Positions 1 to 12,626 of a DNA stretch of 64,000 nucleotides are shown here, piece after piece. Numbering within the stretch: the first letter of the stretch is position 1; each line of letters opens with the position of its first letter. The translations under genes were made by a program, and so were the position numbers. The notes beneath the pieces are model-generated. The model was not told the origin of the DNA. It worked only from the letters and a program-made list of their open reading frames with translations, and did not search any database. Source of the stretch: Cladobotryum mycophilum (lineage: Eukaryota > Ascomycota > Sordariomycetes > Hypocreales > Hypocreaceae); assembly GCA_036429605.1 (NCBI GenBank), contig CM071591.1, positions 1,612,001 to 1,676,000 of the forward strand, written 5' to 3'.

Positions 1-1719
1 GTCCTGTCTCCCTCCAGCCTGGCTAACTTTACCTACATAGAGTCCACGGATTTTGAGTACATGTTTGTCTTCCGTATCCTCTATTGGAAGATGAAAATCT
101 AGACCTTTGTCTGCTGCAAATATACTGGGAATGGGGTTGATGCCAGCGAGATTAAAGTCAGGGACCCATCCAGGCAAAGAGTCTTGTCTGTCTTTAGAGT
201 AGATGCAGTGAGACAGAATCTCTAGATTTTTGGTCTCAGAGATCATCTGTCGTGCGGCGGTTGTAAACACATCGGCCGTCGAGCATCGGTAATCCGTTTT
301 GAATCGGTTTCCTGAAACAAGGTTTAAGATGCCGTATAACGAGAATATCTTGTCTCTAGGGTCCGAGGCTCGAAATGTCCAAAAACATTCCACCAGCTGG
401 TCCAAAGCAAATAAATTCCTGTGAGCTTTAGCAATCTCCTCGTCGCTGTCGTTGGTTTTGCCCAGATTCCCTCGCCATTTATACATCTCTGCCATGTTCC
501 ACTCCACAGCTACAGCGACATCGTTCTCGGGCACGAAGTCCCTTGATTTGGCAGAACCGAGGTTGGCTTCGTTGTGTCTGATTGCGTTTGACACTGTCCC
601 GAGAGAAGCCCAAGAGAGAAGACTGTTTCCAAGATGTAGGATGAGAACGCTCGGTAAGATTGCTTCTTGAACGATCCAGGCACGCCTAAACCATTGTCTC
701 TGAAAGATGCTAGCCAAAGCAACCCACCCCTCACGGGAAATGAAGGGGATTCCATGTTCTTGGTACTTTTCTTTGTTGCCACCATATGGCTCAATTTGAC
801 TCTCCTGAAACTTCTTGGAGTGGGCCGCCAACGTGTGAAGTGTCTTGAGACCAATTTCGGAATGTTGGTCACCTGGTCCCAACCATGCTACGACGAATGA
901 GGCTCGCGAGTAGATGCGATCCATCATACTTACTTGAGCGCTCTTCTCCTCCAGATCGTTTTGATTGATGCATATGGCATCCGCCCAGATGCGTCTGTGA
1001 GCCCAGTCCTCAGCTCGGTAAATGGCTGTTGGTTGTGGATCATCTGTTCCGGACAAACCCTCCAACAGAGCAACGACTTCGTCATGGCCGCCAACCGTCG
1101 CTAGGTCAATCGGCATAATGCCATCCTGGTCCTTGGCAGCTCTCAGGGAGCCTCCGTTACATAGTGTTCGGACGCATTCGAGATGCCCCTTCTCCGCCGC
1201 ATAATGCAGCGCAGTCCGTGCATTGAGATCGCGTGCATGCACATCAGCTCCATGTTTGATCCACATCTCGACATAATCGTGTTTCCCGCTTCCTGAAGCG
1301 AAATGCAAGTAAGTCCGACCTTGAATTGGGTCTGGGCGGTTCATCTCGTTGGCAAAGACTGCCTCTGGTATGGTACTCAGGGCATCATGCAGACTCTTCT
1401 GAATGAGAAGCAGGCGACCATTGACGAGGATGGGAATCTTGTTTGAGGCTTCATACTGTGGGCTGGCGGCGTTGAAATGGTCACGAAATTGATTTCCATG
1501 GGCGAAGGGATTGCCCCAAGTATATGATAGGCAATGGTATGTTGTAGCGGTATCATCTAGGTTGTGACATGTGAGGGAGAAGCATAGTTTGCCATCTGAT
1601 GTGGTGCCGAGCCTCTCAATGAGTCTGATAGACTTGGCATCTGGTAGTCGGTCGTAAGCGAAGGGGGTAGTGGATTGATGGCCTCCATTCCTCCCGTGTC
1701 TCTCTTGATCCCCATTCAT
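1..1719 (-). CDS. HET-domain protein with ankyrin-like insertion (partial, 3' end off the window)
   Basis: The frame is open from an ATG at 1719 to the window edge (573 codons, no stop). HET proteins trigger or regulate heterokaryon-incompatibility cell death after non-self recognition in fungi. The first HET block, LSYTWG, is at residues 64-69, and the second, IWADAICINQ, at 244-253, followed by QVSMMDRIY and VVAWLGP. In ordinary HET domains these blocks are only tens of residues apart. Here about 100 residues between them (roughly 131-228) read as ankyrin-like repeats, with TYLHFASGSGKHDYVEMWI, TALHYAAEKGHLECVRTL and PIDLATVGGHDEVVALLE. A later ASDPRDKIFSLYGI is the usual HET-family C-terminal signature. 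The start is uncertain: an acceptor-like acag lies just upstream (about 1742), so a short 5' exon is possible. The HET call is sure; the trigger it senses is unknown. Confidence 0.9.
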   Translation of the reverse strand, partial: MNGDQERHGRNGGHQSTTPFAYDRLPDAKSIRLIERLGTTSDGKLCFSLTCHNLDDTATTYHCLSYTWGNPFAHGNQFRDHFNAASPQYEASNKIPILVNGRLLLIQKSLHDALSTIPEAVFANEMNRPDPIQGRTYLHFASGSGKHDYVEMWIKHGADVHARDLNARTALHYAAEKGHLECVRTLCNGGSLRAAKDQDGIMPIDLATVGGHDEVVALLEGLSGTDDPQPTAIYRAEDWAHRRIWADAICINQNDLEEKSAQVSMMDRIYSRASFVVAWLGPGDQHSEIGLKTLHTLAAHSKKFQESQIEPYGGNKEKYQEHGIPFISREGWVALASIFQRQWFRRAWIVQEAILPSVLILHLGNSLLSWASLGTVSNAIRHNEANLGSAKSRDFVPENDVAVAVEWNMAEMYKWRGNLGKTNDSDEEIAKAHRNLFALDQLVECFWTFRASDPRDKIFSLYGILNLVSGNRFKTDYRCSTADVFTTAARQMISETKNLEILSHCIYSKDRQDSLPGWVPDFNLAGINPIPSIFAADKGLDFHLPIEDTEDKHVLKIRGLYVGKVSQAGGRQD

Positions 1720-3128
1720 ACAAGTAGCTTCTTTCAAGATACCTGTATGATGGCCGAGATGATAACTAGTTTGTTAATAAACCACTACGTAAGCACGCCT
1801 CTCCTCGACGGTGTGGCTTTGAATTACTTGTACATGATCTGGCGCAGCTGAAAGCCACTTGTATCCTTAGTGAATAAGCATCAAGTCGGAAAGTAACCAA
1901 CCCGGTCCTTGTCACATTGAGGCTTCTTCATCCCACGTGGAGGCTTGAGCCAGATTCCGCCCCTTTTGTTCCCTTTGAGGGCTTGAAGGTTCTTGTTTTG
2001 AATGTAAACAAATGTGCTTGCTTGATTGAGCATGTTGAAGCTTGCTTGTCTCGGCTGAGGCTGTGAGGACAGGGAGGGCCCCGGAGAGTGAGAAGAGAAA
2101 CATGCAGGGCATCCGTCTGTCTCTCTCTGTCTCTTTCTCTCTCTGTCCGTCATGCCAGGGATTCGTTGGCAAGTGGAGAATAAGTGGATTTCTAATCAGA
2201 CCGCCATATCAACACAGCCATTGAGCATTGTTTCTGATTTTGCAGGGCCAAAGTAGAATTGATGTACCATCGATCTCATCAATGATGGTGACGTTATATT
2301 AAATACAATTCAGCCTACATACCCGCCCGTATTTGAGCTGGTGATAAGGCTGTTTGGTTCTAGGTGGCCGCTGTAATGCCCGGAGTAACAGTTCTTAGCG
2401 CTGGATAGGCGCTGATACTTGCTCGAACAGGGACCCAAGAAACAACACTACGCCGTACAGAGTATTACAGAATTTCAGAAAGATTAATCCTCAGCCAAAC
2501 ATCGGCAGCCATCCTTCCAAAAACAGTTAAAAGTACTTGTGGAAAAACCTTGTTTTTTTTTTTTGTCTTGATCCAGTCTCTGGGGGGCGGCTACTTGATA
2601 CCAACAAGGTACAAGGTGATACCTGTTGTACAAGCTTCCTGCATGTATCCGTCACTGCCTCTGAAAAGCTACTAGCATCGCCATTGGCCCAGGCCGTTGC
2701 TACCTCAAGCCCAAAGCGCTGTTGCTGGGCCAACTCACCACGCATGCACTTTGTTTGGTGCATAAGCTCCCTGGAGCTCTCTCCACTGCCCAGTGTCACC
2801 ATCCGAGAGGTCCCAAAAAGCACAGTTCCCTTTTGAAAGCGACCTTGCATTTTGCTTCTTACTCTTCTCCCCCCTCTGAATCTTAAGCAACCCATCTCAT
2901 GATTTCTTCAGTAGCACACGAGACATACGACACAAACACCTGCAGGAATCCGGTTGAAACCTCAATTCCAGCGGGCGCTCCTTGCGCATCACTGCATATC
3001 ATCATCAACCTCTCAACACATCTTCTCTCCATCCCCACCCCCGGTCTAACTTTACGGTAGCGCAAGCCATTGAACTCTGCATCTGAATCTAACAACATTC
3101 CAAGCCTTGGTACATCGCAATCGCCAAC
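1720..3128. other. Intergenic region between the HET gene and the chitin synthase
   Basis: No convincing gene was seen on either strand. It is the shared upstream region of two divergent genes. It holds a CT-rich tract (about 2115-2147), a run of 12 T (2553-2564), and pyrimidine-rich sequence just before the chitin synthase ATG, as is common in fungal promoters and 5' UTRs. Confidence 0.6.
2115..2147. repeat. CT/TCTG-rich low-complexity tract
   Basis: Imperfect TCTG/TC repeat in the HET-chitin synthase intergenic region. It is probably a promoter pyrimidine tract and has no coding signal. Confidence 0.6.
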
Positions 3129-6100
3129 ATGGACCGGCCAGATTCGCCCTCTCAGCCGCCGGACTACCACCAGCACCACCACCATCATCATTTACCTGAG
3201 TACGACGATGAGCGCGACTATTCCCCCAACAGCCATAACGCCGCCGCCGTTAGATTGTTGACCTCCGTCGAAGAATCACATGAGAGACCGTATGTAGTAC
3301 AACCATCTTCAATAACAACAAATAGCCCCCTCCCTCGTCAACAACAAACCCCTCCCTTCCCAGGAAAGCAATCCAAGGGCCAATTGTGAACCAACCGCCG
3401 CCCATGGCCTTGGACGAGTGTCTAGAAACTGTCTCAGGGTTGAGACTCGAGAACAAGATGGATCACTCACAGATAGCAACCAACTCCTCCCTCTCTGACC
3501 CCTCCTCTCTTATCCCTTCGGATGCCTCTAAATCTCCTCCCTCCCTGCTCTCTACCAATCCCCTAGCCCTTCAAGAACCTGCAAAGTTGCAAATGGGTCA
3601 TAGTACGGCAGCGAATAGTGCCTCTGCAAACAGTGCAGAGACTCTCCCAACTCTCCCAGAAGGTCCAAGTGAACGACTCCAACTACGAAAAGACGGAACT
3701 ACCACCCCCACGTTAGGCCCAGCGGCAACGACGTCAGAGCCCACAGGAAAGATGGACTGTAAAGCTAAATGGAAGACGAAAAACTCACAAGAACCACGCT
3801 TTAGTATTCGATCTCCACGCCGACACTATGCGCCAAGCGTTATGTCCTCACACACAAGAACTGGGTCTATAATAGGTGATGCGCCCAGAATGCCGCCGCC
3901 AGATCGTCACTATATGGACTATAGAGACGATAACAACGGTTCACCTGATCGGCCGTGGTCTCCTGGCTCGAGAATGTCTGATTACGGCCGACCACCTCCC
4001 TCCAATATCTCTTATGAGCCCTCGGATATCAATGGCAGCCCTAGACCAGGAACTCCCTCCGCATACGGCGGTAGTCCTCGACGACCACTGCCTCCAGCTC
4101 CTGGATTCTCTCACTCCCGACATAGCTCTCATATAGCGGATGATGCCACGTACTCTATACCTCTAGATCACCACCACGAAGACGATGACGATATTTTCGG
4201 CCCCGAGTCAGATCTTAGTGAATCCCGACCTTTTCCGACTGATCGCGAGTCTTTCCACTCAGAGTCTCAGGAAACATTGAACGAAGATGACGAATATTAC
4301 GAGAAATATGAACACTACGGCCCAGCACCGGATGGAGCTCAAGAGCGACGTGGTGTTCGTGCGCCGCAAATGTCGAAAAAGGAAGTCCAGCTTATCAACG
4401 GAGAACTTGTGCTGGAGTGCAAGATTCCTACCATCTTATACAGTTTCTTGCCTCGGCGAGATGAGATTGAATTCACTCATATGAGATACACCGCCGTAAC
4501 CTGCGACCCTGATGACTTTGTCGAAAAGGGATACAAGTTACGACAGAGTGTTGGGAGGACAACCCGAGAAACGGAGCTTTTCATCTGTGTTACCATGTAT
4601 AACGAAGATGAGATTCTGTTCACTAGAACGATGCACGCCGTCATGAAGAACATCTCTCATTTCTGCTCCCGAACTCGTTCCCGTACATGGGGTGAGAACG
4701 GTTGGCAGAAGATTGTTGTCTGCATCATTTCCGACGGTCGTGAGAAAATTCATCCTCGTACCTTGGACGCCTTGGCTGCCATGGGGGTGTACCAGCACGG
4801 CATTGCCAAGAATTTTGTCAACAACAGAGCTGTGCAGGCTCACGTCTACGAGTACACTACACAAGTTTCCCTGGACTCAGATCTCAAGTTCAAGGGTGCC
4901 GAGAAGGGCATCGTGCCATGCCAGATCATCTTCTGCCTCAAAGAGAAGAATCAGCGTAAGCTCAACTCGCACCGATGGTTCTTCAACGCCTTTGGCAAAG
5001 CCCTTAACCCCAACGTCTGCATCCTTCTTGACGTGGGTACCCGCCCTGGAGGCAATTCTCTCTACCATTTGTGGAAAGCCTTCGATACTGATTCCAACGT
5101 CGCCGGCGCTTGTGGTGAGATTAAGGCAATGAAGGGTAAATATGGCTCTTTTCTCTTGAATCCTCTGGTAGCCTCTCAGAATTTTGAGTACAAGATGTCC
5201 AATATCCTTGACAAACCCTTGGAATCGGTTTTCGGTTACATTACTGTATTGCCTGGTGCACTTAGTGCGTACCGATATCACGCGCTTCAAAACGATGAGA
5301 CAGGGCATGGACCTCTGAGTCAGTACTTCAAAGGAGAGACGCTTCATGGTCAGCATGCGGATGTTTTCACGGCCAATATGTATCTGGCAGAAGATCGTAT
5401 TCTCTGCTGGGAGTTGGTAGCTAAGCGTGGTGAGAGGTGGGTTTTAAAGTACGTTAAGGGCTGTCATGGTGAAACCGATGTTCCTGGTAAGTTCTCCTAT
5501 CATTTTCTCGCCTACTACAGCAAACTAAAAGCTAATAAAACTCTCAGACTCTGTGCCTGAATTCATCTCACAACGTCGACGATGGCTGAACGGTGCCTTT
5601 TTCGCTGCTGTTTACTCACTCGTTCAGTTCAGGCAGATTCTGCAAACGGACCACACTCTCGCCCGTAAGATCCTCCTGTACATCGAGTTCGTCTATCAAT
5701 TTGTCCAGTTGCTGTTTACCTACTTCTCATTGGCCAACTTCTACCTCGCGTTCTACTTCGTTGCTGGCGGTCTCGCAGACCCAAGAGTTGATCCTTTTGG
5801 TCACGGCATTGGAGGAATCTTGTTCATCATCCTCAGATATACGTGCATTCTCCTGATTTCAACGCAGTTTATTCTGTCGTTGGGTAATCGGCCGCAGGGT
5901 GCAAAGAAGCTGTATTTGGGAAGCATGATCATCTATAGTATCATCATGGTTTACACAACCTTTGCCATCTTCTACATTGTCATTAGACAGCTTACCGATA
6001 AGGGCGAAGATGGCAAGAAGACCGTTTCACTTGGTAATAATGTTTTCACCAACTTGATTGTCTCCCTGGCCTCTACAACAGGGCTGTACTTCTTCATGTC

Positions 6101-6749
6101 CTTTTTGTACTTGGATCCCTGGCACATGTTCACTTCTGCAGGGCAATACTTCTTGCTTCTCCCGAGTTACATTTGCACTCTTCAAGTGTATGCATTCTGC
6201 AACACCCACGACGTCACATGGGGTACCAAGGGCGACAATGTTATTAAGACGGATCTAGGAGGAGCTGTTGGCAAGGGCTCAACAGTCGAGCTTGAGATGC
6301 CAAGTGAACAGCTTGATATTGACAGCGGTTATGATGAAGCGTTGCGCAATCTTCGTGATCGTGTTGAAGTTCCTTCACGACCTCCCACCGAGGCGCAGAT
6401 GCAAGAGGATTACTACAAGAGCGTACGAACCTACATGGTCATATCTTGGATGGTTCTCAATGCCATTCTCGCCATGGCTATCTCGGAAATCTATAGCTCC
6501 AAGGGCATTGGTGACAACTTCTACCTCCGATTCCTCCTTTGGAGTGTCGCTGCTCTTGCGGCCTTCCGTGCCATTGGATCCACCACATTTGCCATCATCA
6601 ACGTTGTCAATCTGGTGGTAGAAGGCAGGATACGCATGAGCCTCAAAATTCCCGATTGGATGCCCAGTTGGATGGGCGGCTTTGGTGATCGAATAAGCGA
6701 AACGATGAGCAGCGTAGGGAGTAGCATCACGAGTACGCTTAAGCGATAA
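3129..6749 (+). CDS. Chitin synthase, probably class III
   Basis: Integral plasma-membrane enzyme that polymerises UDP-GlcNAc into chitin for the cell wall. Proposed exons are 3129-3289, 3805-5486 and 5548-6749, giving about 1014 aa. The N-terminal ~240 residues are Pro/Ser/His-rich and acidic. The catalytic region begins near residue 243 (MSKKEVQLINGELVLECKIP) and includes CVTMYNEDE, the EDRILCWEL block, and QRRRW at about 623-627, which is essential in the family. Several C-terminal membrane segments follow. Class III is inferred from the C-terminal block around ILSLGNRPQGAKKLYLGS and CNTHDVTWGTKGDN. The second intron (61 nt, gtaagt...ctcag) is secure. The first is long (515 nt, gtatgt at 3290 to tttag at 3804); it was chosen because phase and a gctaaat branch site fit, but 3386-3804 is also open in the downstream frame, so the N-terminus needs transcript support. 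Confidence 0.92.
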
Positions 6750-7275
6750 AGATGCATCTGCTGTTTTCGGGTCCGCAAGCAAAAAAGGTGTTTTTGTATT
6801 TTGTTTTTTCTTGAGTCTTTGATTACGACCGGCATGTCGAGTACTATACAGGGTCAGGATATATATGGGGAGGGGGTTATATCAGGTTTATGTTCGACTG
6901 CTTTGAAGGGGCAAAAACGATCGTCATGTTCGGCCGGTCCTGTGTACGATGAATGTTTATAATGAATTAGATTTGATGGTAAATACAACCATTGATGGCT
7001 GACGAGAATTAATATATTCAACTTCCGATATAAATGCCTTTACAAGTAGGAATCGTGATCATGCCATCAGGTAGGGACGAGTCCGGCTGAACATTCTCAA
7101 ATAACAAGGCATAATGATGCTCCTTTGCTTATCCGGTGGAGCATGGAAGCGGCAATGATATTTCAAGGCTTCTTCATTCTTCAAGATTCTAATACACACA
7201 AGAGATATCAAGGTTCCAATGACAACGCCAACACAGTAATCCACACATAGTCCCAATTCATACACATCTCATTCT
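6750..7275. other. Convergent 3' intergenic region (chitin synthase / MET5)
   Basis: AT-rich spacer of about 525 nt between two converging genes, expected to hold both 3' UTRs. T-rich sequence follows the chitin synthase stop. No gene was seen. Confidence 0.6.
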
Positions 7276-10200
7276 CTATTCCTCCTCAGATTCTTCTTCT
7301 GCCACCTACATCACACATTGTTAGCTTCATCGTTCTCGACAGTTTGTTACTCAGATTTGAACTCTTACATTATCATGGAAATTCTGTCCATCTGTGGTTT
7401 CGTGAATAACGCCAGATCGAATGCAAAAGTCTCCAAACTTCTCCTCCTCTAGCCTCTCCAACGCGTATCGCTTTAGTAGGGACTTCATGATGACAAGAAT
7501 CTCATCTTCCTTGATGCTAGAGCGGTACAGCTTATTGAGTCGCTGGCCATGGTAGCCACCGCCCAAGTACATATTGTAGGCACCGAAAGCTTTGCCTACA
7601 AATGCAACTTCTGCCAGCCATGGACGGGCGCAACCGTTGGGACAGCCTGTCATGCGCATGACTATCGAGTCTTGACGGAGGCCGTTCTCTTCCAGGCAGG
7701 ACTCGAGCTTGGAAATAAGAATAGGGAGGTATCTCTCTGATTCGGCCATAGCGAGACCGCATGTGGGAAAGGCTACACAGGCAGAGGAGCTGAGACGGAG
7801 GCCAGAGAATTGAACATTGTCCAGTTTGTATTTCTTCAATAGTCCCTTTATCGCGGGCAACTCGTCGTCCCCGACGTTGCTCAAAGTTAGATGCTGGTTA
7901 CCCGTAAGGCGGAATTCGCCTTTATGTGCCTTGGCAATTTCTCGCAGGCCAGTCTTCATCTGGAATTCGGGGGTATCCTCAACACGACCGTTCTCAATAA
8001 AGAAAGTGAAGTGGTTCATGCCCGTCTCATCCTTCTGCCAGCCGAAAGTGTCAATGTTGCTCTTGAACTCGAAAGCATTCTCCTTTTCGAACTTCTGGCC
8101 CCAAAGCTCCTCGACTTTGCCCCTGAAGACATCCACACCCATATCGTCGATGGTGTACTTGAGACGAGCATGCTTACGGTTCTTGCGATCACCATTGTCG
8201 CGCTGGACGAGCATTATCTTCTCGCAGACAAGGTGAACTTGATCCTTGGAGCAGTAACCGAACATTCGACCAGTCTGGGGATAGGTCTTCTTGTTGTTGT
8301 GGGTTGCACCCATACCACCGCCAGCAAGGACGTTGAAGCCTTCCAGATTGCCATCCTTGCCCTTAATGGCAATCAGGCCAATGTCGTGCGCATACACGTC
8401 AGTGTCGTTGTGGGGAGGAACAGCAATGGTGATTTTGAATTTACGAGGTAGATAAGTAGGGCCATACAGAGGCTCAAAGTCCTGGACCGCATCGCCGGCA
8501 ATCTGGGTCTTCTTATTATCATCATCTGCGAGCCAAATCTCATGATATGCAGTTGTGGAAGGGAGAAGATGGTCGCTGATCTTCTGAGAGTAAGAATGCA
8601 CTTCGCTGTGATATTTGGATTGGGTAGGCAGAGAACTGCACATGACGTTTCGGCTCACGTCGCCGCAGGCAGCAATGGTGGTCAACAAAGCCCGGTTAAT
8701 GGCTTGCATAGCTGGCCGCAGCTTGCCCTTGACAACTCCGTGGAATTGGAAGGTTTGCCTTGTGGTAAGCTTCATCGTCTCATTGCCCAGATCGGTGCTA
8801 ATATCGTCCATCTGTATCCATTGCTGAGGTGTGGCAACGCCACCTGGAAGTCTGCATCGGATCATGAAAGAATACGCAGGTTCCAGGCCCTGTGCTTTCC
8901 GTGCATCCCGAACATCGCGATCGTCCTGCATATAAGTTCCATGAAACTTGGTTAGCTGCTGATCGGCGGCAGAAATGGCCCCAGTAGTTGTATCGTTCAG
9001 GCCCTCCACGATGGTGCCTCTGAGGTAATTTGAAGCAACTTTAATATCTTCGTTGGTAATTGGGGGTGGTTCGTCGGGGAGTCCATCAACACTGTCAACT
9101 CCGAGAGCTTGCCAAATCTTTGGCTCCCATTCTTGATAGCCGGTCTGGAAGCCGTCAGGGTCTTGGTCGTCTCCCAACCCAGTATCCACGAATCGTTTGC
9201 CTCCAAGATTACCCAACACTCTGTCAAGGTCCTTGGCTGGCTTGTTATAATAAATCTTGTCTTCCTTTCGCGGCCAATAGTGTTTATCGCCTAAACCAAA
9301 GATGGAGTAATTAACTGTAGCAAGGTCAAGGCCAGTATTATCCTTGATCGCGTCCCAGAAAGACAATCCGTTTTGTGGAAACTCTCCCTGGCCAGCTGTT
9401 GAGGTGATGAAGACGATATTCTCTTCGCTTGGCAAATCCTCTATTGGGTAATCCTCCATTACCATGACAGTTGTCTTTAGGCCGCGAGCCCGGCCTCTAT
9501 TTCCCAGTCGCTTGGCCAATGTACTAGCATTTCCATTGTCAGAGGCAAACAAGATTGTAAGAGGAGCTCCAAGAAGTCCCTCTAGAAGCTGGTTATAGGC
9601 GTCCTTTGCCCTCCTCTTCTGTGCAGCTCGAACTTCAGTTCCAAAATCTTGGCCGAGGTTTGAAGCGAATTGAGGCTCCTTTCTCATAATCTGGGTTAAC
9701 TGATTGTCCCTAGCCAGGAAGGTCTTCAGCTCTTGTTTGATCAACTCAGAATCAAGAGAAAAGATTGGCTCTCCTTTTTCTTCGTTTTGGGGATTCCATC
9801 GATATAGGGGCCAGTAACCGGTGTCTACGGCTTTCTTAGTTTCTTGTAAAACTGTCAAGGGGGAATCAGATTCGCCAAAATATGGCAGATAAGCCAGAAC
9901 AACAGAAGGGCCGTTGAATTTGTCCGCTTCTAACAGTGCCTGTAAAACTTGGGTATATGAGCTGTACACGGCAGTCGAGGCCACATAAACATTACCAAAG
10001 TGCATTGCATATAGGCCGATATCCTTCTTTCGCCGATTGGCATCTACAGCGGTCTTTTCAGAGTATGGGGTCGAGTCGATGATTAGCATATTGACATTTT
10101 CTCCTGAAGCAAGGACATGGTGAACACCAGAATTGCCTAAATCATATGCCCAGGCATCTGAACCCATCAGCCAGAGTGACTCTTTTCGGAACAGAGAGCG

Positions 10201-12122
10201 ATTGGAAAGAAGCTTTTGGGCGACGGAAGATCCATCCTCTTCAAGTTTTCCAATGAGCTCGTCAGCAATCTCGTTGGACTTGGCTTCGTCATCAAAGTTC
10301 AGTGTCCAACGTGCCAGCCAGCTCTTTGCCGCATCTGTAGTAAAGTCAGAGCTGCTCGTTGCCTGCTTGACCTCGGCAACAAACTTTGCACGGAGCTCCT
10401 TTCGTGCTAACAAAGACCCAAAACCAAATTCCGGGCTTGTAGAGACGGTGGCGGAGATGCCGGTATTCTGAGATTGTAGAGCATTGGCGATATATGTTCT
10501 GTCACCAAAAAGTTGATCAAGGATTTTGGAATAAGCAGTCTCCAGCTTTGGCACATCTAGTTCGCCCTCAGCAGGGGCTGTAGGTGCTTCCTTGGCGCCC
10601 ACCTCTAGGTTCTGAATCGGCTTCTCAGCCGTAAGATTTTGCACAACTCCTCGAAGAGCCTGAGTTGCCGCCTCTGGAGCGATATACCCCAGCTGGTGGC
10701 CAACAATAGTCTCCACACCACCAGGGCCGCTCTTTACAGACGACAAGACATCGATCAAAAGCGGGCCCCATTTTGTAGTTTTTCTTTGAATCTGTTCTAG
10801 CACGGCTATCCTCTTGATAGAGCGTGGAATGCTTGCTACGAGCCTAGAACCAATCCAAGGTCGGTAAAGGCGCGGCGTGAGGATACCAGCGTTGGCAAAG
10901 ACTTCGTCTGACTTTGCACTATCAATGGCCTCGGCAAAGTTACCAGTGTCAGAACCGAAAATTAAGAGACAATTTTCGGCATTAGGAGGTCCCGTGTACT
11001 CAAAAGCGTTGTACTGTCTTCCAAAAGAGGTGTTAAGCACATTCCAAATTCGAGAAGCGCAGACAAAAATATCCTCTGAGGTAACTCGGGGTGCCGCTGT
11101 TTCGACTGTTGTAGCTACAGATGAAAGACCCGTCGGGGTAGTAGCACTACTAACCTGACTAGACTTGACTGAAGATCTAACAGACGGTGCTGATGAGGGA
11201 GTTACTACTGGCGGGATGCCGCCAGTTTTTCCTGGGCCGGAGGTAGCGACAGGATCTTGATGGTCTGAAGAAACGGCGACGTGACCATCATCGGTATACA
11301 AGCCATCAGCAGAGATGATGCCAGCCTGGAACCTCCTAACGCTCTCAATATCGAGAACAGTTCCTAGAACCGAAGCATCCTCAGGGCCAATTGGCTGATC
11401 GTTGACAGATGTGTCTGGCGAAAAGAAGTGTATGACAGCCTTGCCAGTGCGGACGGCTAGAGCATGGGCGGTAATAGCCATATCCTGAGCCTCCTGGAGA
11501 GATTCGGACTGCAGAAATGTCCATCCTGAATTCCGTATTGCGGTAATAACAGAGTAGTCGGCAAAACCACGTGGTTGGAGGGACACATGAAGGACAACGG
11601 GGTAGTTGCCAAGTTTGTATAAGTGAGAAATGGAAGGTAGCAGGATAGACGATGATGTGGTGACGGAGACGAGCTTCCCTGACCTTATGGGAGTGAAGAC
11701 GGAAAGCAAAGGGTCTGTGTTGTGACGAATGTATTGTATCTGGAGTCAATTGATCAGTCAAGTCATCCGAAGAATTGCGGTCACATTGTTAGTTCGGGCT
11801 ATCGGCCAACCAAGCCTCGGGTCGTCGTCACTATAAAGCGCCACAAGTAACTTACCTCTGGAGCGGCATCTTCAGTGGCAGCAACAATTCCTTGCTCTTT
11901 ACGGCCAGCAATTTGCTTGAGATGGGAGGAGAACTCAGAGTCGGTAGAGAGAGAAGGCTGTACGGAAATAACCACATCGCTGGACAAGTAGGCGATTCTC
12001 GCCGCTGAGAACAGTACCGCCGTGTTAGTCAATTCAACACCGATGAGAAGGGAGACCTGGAGAGCATGTCAATTGCACATACCAGCCTCTTCAGGCGTGC
12101 GAATCTGATGAGAGGCCGCCAT
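7276..12122 (-). CDS. MET5: Sulfite reductase [NADPH], hemoprotein beta component
   Basis: Reduces sulfite to sulfide with siroheme and a 4Fe-4S cluster in assimilatory sulfur metabolism, feeding cysteine and methionine synthesis. Exons in gene order: 12122-12083, 12004-11856, 11739-7369, 7305-7276; total 1529 aa, the size of fungal Met5. An N-terminal pyruvate:ferredoxin-oxidoreductase-like region is followed by a flavodoxin-like domain near residue 790 (ILFASDNGN, FITSTAGQGEFPQ), then the two-part sulfite reductase region. The cluster/siroheme cysteines lie in CVAFPTCGLAMAE (near 1385) and MTGCPNGCARPW (near 1425). The last intron (63 nt) has a gctaac branch site, and its removal gives an acidic tail VAEEESEEE; retention would end the protein at VRVQI. 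Two adjacent CCAAT boxes lie about 170 nt upstream of the ATG. Identity is certain; the tiny first and last exons are well supported by phase. Confidence 0.96.
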
Positions 12123-12290
12123 TTCTCGTGACTCCCAACGTCAACGTCGACAAAATCAGAGTATTGAAGTTGGGTGGGAAGTGAAAAAGAGAAGGGATCA
12201 CAAGGTGAGCAAAGTAAAGGCGAGAAAGCATGTGGTTTATATGAGGCAGGCAGGACCACCTCCCCTCCCCTCCCCCAAATATTAACCAGT

Positions 12291-12300
12291 CCAATCCAAT
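12291..12300. promoter_or_regulatory. Tandem CCAAT boxes upstream of MET5
   Basis: CCAATCCAAT reads on the plus strand (ATTGGATTGG towards MET5), about 170 nt upstream of the MET5 ATG. CCAAT is the binding core of the fungal HAP/CBC complex; functional use here is inferred. Confidence 0.4.
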
Positions 12301-12605
12301 CCATTTTTTTTTAATTCCCTCCCATTCCTGTTACAAGCAAAGCCCAGCACTAAATGACACTCCGTCTTCATCAGCCAAGGTATCAAAGGAAACATACCAA
12401 TGGATCCACCATTGCCGTGGTTGGTGGATGGACGCCTTCAGCCAAATACTTTGATTCCCCGCAGAGACCCGAGTTTTTGAGGATTGCGTGATTGCTTAGC
12501 GCTCCGACGTCTGCTGCAACATGTTGCCTGGGCGCCACTTGCGACTGGACGGAGGCGATGGCGAAATCGGTCTCTCTGACAAATCCCTGCTGTCAGATTC
12601 GTCGG

Positions 12606-12626
12606 TTTATTTTATTTTATTTTATT
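12606..12626. repeat. (TTTTA)4 microsatellite
   Basis: Four uninterrupted pentamer units in the MET5 upstream region; non-coding. Confidence 0.8.
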
